Shown one piece after another: positions 61,330 to 64,000 of a stretch of 64,000 nucleotides of DNA. Below the pieces are notes generated by a model. It was not told the origin of the DNA. It made no database searches and saw only the letters and a list, made by a program, of their open reading frames with translations. This DNA is from Purshia tridentata (lineage: Eukaryota; Streptophyta; Magnoliopsida; Rosales; Rosaceae). Numbering within the stretch: the stretch's first letter is position 1; every line of letters begins with the position of its first letter. The stretch spans positions 1 to 64,000 of the forward strand of contig QANT01008329.1 of assembly GCA_003254885.1 (NCBI GenBank). Reading direction: 5' to 3'. The position numbers and the translations under genes were made by a program.

Positions 61330-63038
61330 CTATGACTTTGAAATGAGAATGCCATTTTGAATGTCAGAGAAGGTCTTTACATGTGTGCCCCATAACCTGC
61401 TTGTTCAAATCAGTGGTAAGTACTATGGAATGAAACAAATCACAGCTACGGTTGTATGCTAGCTATCCATCTACTGTGACATTCATGAAACATGCTATCA
61501 TTAATATGATAGGATCATGTAACGCAACAGCGCACCATCTGTTGATCTACTTAATATGAATGCTAATATCATGAAAATCAAGCATCGGAGGTCATTGGAC
61601 AAGGCACAACAAATGTGTATTTATACTGCAAAGATCTTTTACCAGCAATCAATTCCAATGGCATTGGCCCCATCTTTATCTGCTATCTTATCATCACCAA
61701 CATGTACTGCTTTGCCAGCATCCACGTGAATTTGATCTACGACAATCCAAAAACTTGTGAGAGTAGTTTCAATGTATGTTTTAACATTATTGCAAACACC
61801 ATAATAAATCTTAATCACTGTGACAACATTGTTGGGTTGAAGGTGATAAATTTACCAAAAAATAGCATGTTTTGCAATAATTTGATTTCTGTTGGGTCAA
61901 CATAGAATATGGTGGCGCTACACATACCTAAAGCAGCTTTGAATATGTTTGCGTCTGGTTTTTCATATCCAACCTCTGAAGATACAATAACAGCATCAAA
62001 CCTGCAAATAGAAGCAAGAGCAATCCTTCATTTCTTCATAATAGAAATGAAAACATCCAACACCCCTGCCTAACCCCTATGGAAATTAGCAAACAGAAGA
62101 ACAATGAATGATGCCCAGTTGCTCACAGATGTAAAACATTGAGTTCCTTGAGTAGCTTCCTTAAGCGGGAGTCAAAATTGGACACAACAGCCAGCTTAAC
62201 TGTAGGTCACTGCTGGTAAATATTAAAATGAAACTAGTAGTAGTAATCAAACAAGAAGCAGAGTATCGAGTAAATTGGACCTCCAGCATCCTTGAGATGG
62301 ACCAGTGTTTCATAAGCTCCAACTGGAAGACGCCAGGAGTCACCTTTGGCATAGTACTAAGAAAACCAACCAAACCCATTAACAATCTTAAAACTAGTTA
62401 CACAATTATTTTCAAAGCTTCAAAGTGAGGAATATAATTATTAAAATTACCTCATAAACTTGTTCGAAATAATCGAGATTAGCACAACCGGTGGCTTCAG
62501 AAACAACAAGTTTCCAAAATGGCCTTCCATCTCCCTACATTATGCCATTTTTAATACGGAAAACAATTAGTATGGATTATATTATATAATGAATTGGTTG
62601 CAGAAGTGACTGTCAATTTAAAACCTGGTAACGAAGCTTTTGAGGCCAGGGAGCAGAAAACGCTCTTTTGAAACCTTGTTTGATTTCAGCTGGAGTTGCA
62701 GTGACGCCTGAAGAGGAAAATAAAAAATGGGTTGTTTTGTGTTTTTTATTTTTAATGGGAAATTGAGGACTGGAATTTGGAGACGAACCGTATTTGGTTC
62801 CAATGGAAGCGTAAATCTCTTCGACTGGGTTTGCTAACTGCAAGAGAGTACCTCCGGCGTCCAACAACAATCCGTCATAGGCCGTGCGACGGCGAGCCGA
62901 TCGTCCTCCTCCTCCACCGGAATGGATGGGCATGGAAGAGCACCGAATGGGGTTTTTGGGAAGCTTCAGATGGAGAGGTTTGAGGGATTTCAAAACAGCG
63001 CTGCTGCCATGGGAGCATCTCAGCAAGCAACCCTCCAT
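61330..63038 (-). CDS. HAD-superfamily hydrolase-like protein (HDHD3-like, probably organellar)
   Basis: Eight exons (63038-62789, 62707-62625, 62534-62451, 62356-62281, 62199-62127, 62001-61928, 61736-61643, 61396-61330) join in frame to 266 residues. Residues 1 to about 45 are basic and Ser-rich and could be a plastid transit peptide. HAD motifs follow in order: motif [14 protein letters not shown] with the nucleophile Asp, cap-region [17 protein letters not shown], motif [12 protein letters not shown], motif [14 protein letters not shown] with Lys, motif [22 protein letters not shown]. The tail ends [16 protein letters not shown]. Canonical HAD phosphatases have a second Asp two residues after the nucleophile; here it is Gly. 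I recall At2g41250 as a similar protein. The substrate is unknown and phosphatase activity should not be assumed. Confidence 0.88.
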
Positions 63039-63926
63039 TTTAGTTTACAGAATGGAAGTGTCAACAACCCAATTCCTTTCATTTCAAGCTTTGCTTTGTA
63101 CCTTTGCTTAATGAAAAAAATCCAAGGAATGGAAATTAATTAATTAGTTACTTACTTTTTATTTATTAAACTTTTTGTCTTTGTTTTTTCTCCAGATATT
63201 CACAAAATTTAACTTCTGTTTGAAAAGGCTGAAAGTGGTTTTTTTTTTTTTCTATATAATTTTTAAGAACACAATGTAACATCAACGTAACATATCATCT
63301 GCCATGGGCTGAGCTAAAAGAATTGCTACATCAAATTTATAGGCTATACAAACTACTACAAAGAATTGCAACATGTATTACAATTTGCTAGCTATTACTT
63401 TACCCTTCTTTCAAGAAAATTAGAAAGTCGGGTTTGGATCTGAAAAACATGTCCTGCAGTTTTGAGTCATTTAAAATGCAAGCCACCAATGAATTGTGAT
63501 TGTGAGAGTTCCAAAAGTAATTGTTGCTTGGTCTGCCCTTCGCTGTTTGAAGTATTTATAATAACCAACCAGCCAGCAACAGCATTGCAGTTGAAGCTTA
63601 TGGCCTTTTTATCAATCTTTTGATCATTTTGAAAGTTGTAATGCCAACTCACTTCCTTCTCTGTGCTATAAGGTCAGGTGCAACTGCAACAACAAAACCC
63701 ACCACCCATTTATAGCAGCAGCTACAAGCCTACAACGAGTCAACTCAATCAAAAGGCAGCTGACATTACCTTGATTTTTGTCCATCCTGAAAAATCCCAA
63801 AATTGGGGTCTCACAAATGTTATGATTATGAAAAATTGAAAATGCAGACGAACAAATCAGGTTCAAAAGAAGAAATAGAAATTAACTTAACCTTACCAGG
63901 CATAAACTATACAAAATAATCAATGA
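63039..63926. other. HAD promoter and right-edge spacer
   Basis: AT-rich DNA. The minus-strand frames at 63467 and 63666 have no recognisable motif. This stretch would contain the HAD leader and promoter and the 3' UTR of any gene entering from the right. Confidence 0.5.
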
Positions 63927-64000
63927 TCAAGTAACAGGTGGAGGCGGCTCTTCCCTATGCCGGAATAGCTTTGTTAGTGCTCTGCGTTCACAGTCCTGAA
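63927..64000 (-). CDS. Possible 3' end of a gene cut by the window edge
   Basis: A minus-strand frame is open from the window edge to a TGA at 63929-63927. It reads DCERRALTKLFRHREEPPPP, then VT and stop. The composition, with charged residues and a Pro run just before the stop, looks coding, and the GC content is above its surroundings. With only 24 codons it cannot be identified and may be chance. Confidence 0.3.
   Translation of the reverse strand, partial: QDCERRALTKLFRHREEPPPPVT

Noticed and set aside
1-64000. CRISPR arrays, operons, rRNA genes and intact tRNA genes
   Set aside because: Plant nuclear DNA. Regularly spaced repeats at 28.0-28.3 kb are a degenerate minisatellite without unique spacers, and no cloverleaf was found beyond the SINE-like boxes.
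1-64000. LTR retrotransposons or other virus-like elements
   Set aside because: No protease, reverse transcriptase, integrase or capsid-like frame and no long direct terminal repeats were seen.

Overview
The window is nuclear DNA of a flowering plant. Genes are intron-rich with GT-AG junctions, the spacers are AT-rich, and the proteins (class I TCP factor, PH-RCC1-FYVE-BRX protein, PPR protein, 732-residue cullin 3) are typical of dicots. The general look suggests Rosaceae, perhaps Prunus, but that is an impression and was not tested.

Eleven protein genes can be supported. The multi-exon models were rebuilt by hand and keep frame across every junction. In order: CYP23-type cyclophilin (3269-4868, -); F-box/kelch gene (15404-16702, +); short acidic protein of unknown function (24274-24819, +); GCD1-like mitochondrial protein (30620-32133, +); PPR protein (33197-34963, +); nine-exon PRAF-type PH-RCC1-FYVE-BRX gene (35514-41154, -); HVA22 gene (43030-44185, -); TCP14/15-type factor (47569-48888, -); MOG1 (54095-57044, -), divergent from CUL3 (57775-60473, +); and an eight-exon HAD-like hydrolase (61330-63038, -). 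A short open stretch at the right edge may be the 3' end of a twelfth gene.

The genes do not form a pathway. What links most of them is inherited order. As I recall the Arabidopsis map, the set matches two duplicated chromosome 1 segments (around At1g26830-26940 and At1g69670-69760), and this window seems to keep a fuller version of the ancestral block. MOG1 and CUL3 share a 730 bp divergent promoter. Clusters of site II (TGGGCY) elements lie upstream of CYP23, GCD1 and the MOG1/CUL3 pair.

The long spacers (about 4.9-15.4, 16.7-24.3, 24.8-30.6, 44.2-47.6 and 48.9-54.1 kb) have no supportable genes. They hold small non-autonomous elements: a fold-back element with long inverted arms and an internal minisatellite (27.8-28.9 kb), two MITE-like inverted-repeat elements (22.6 and 45.7-46.05 kb), two tRNA-derived SINE candidates, the end of a hAT-like element at the left edge, and several microsatellites. 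I found no intact transposase, no LTR element, no CRISPR array and no convincing new multi-gene system.
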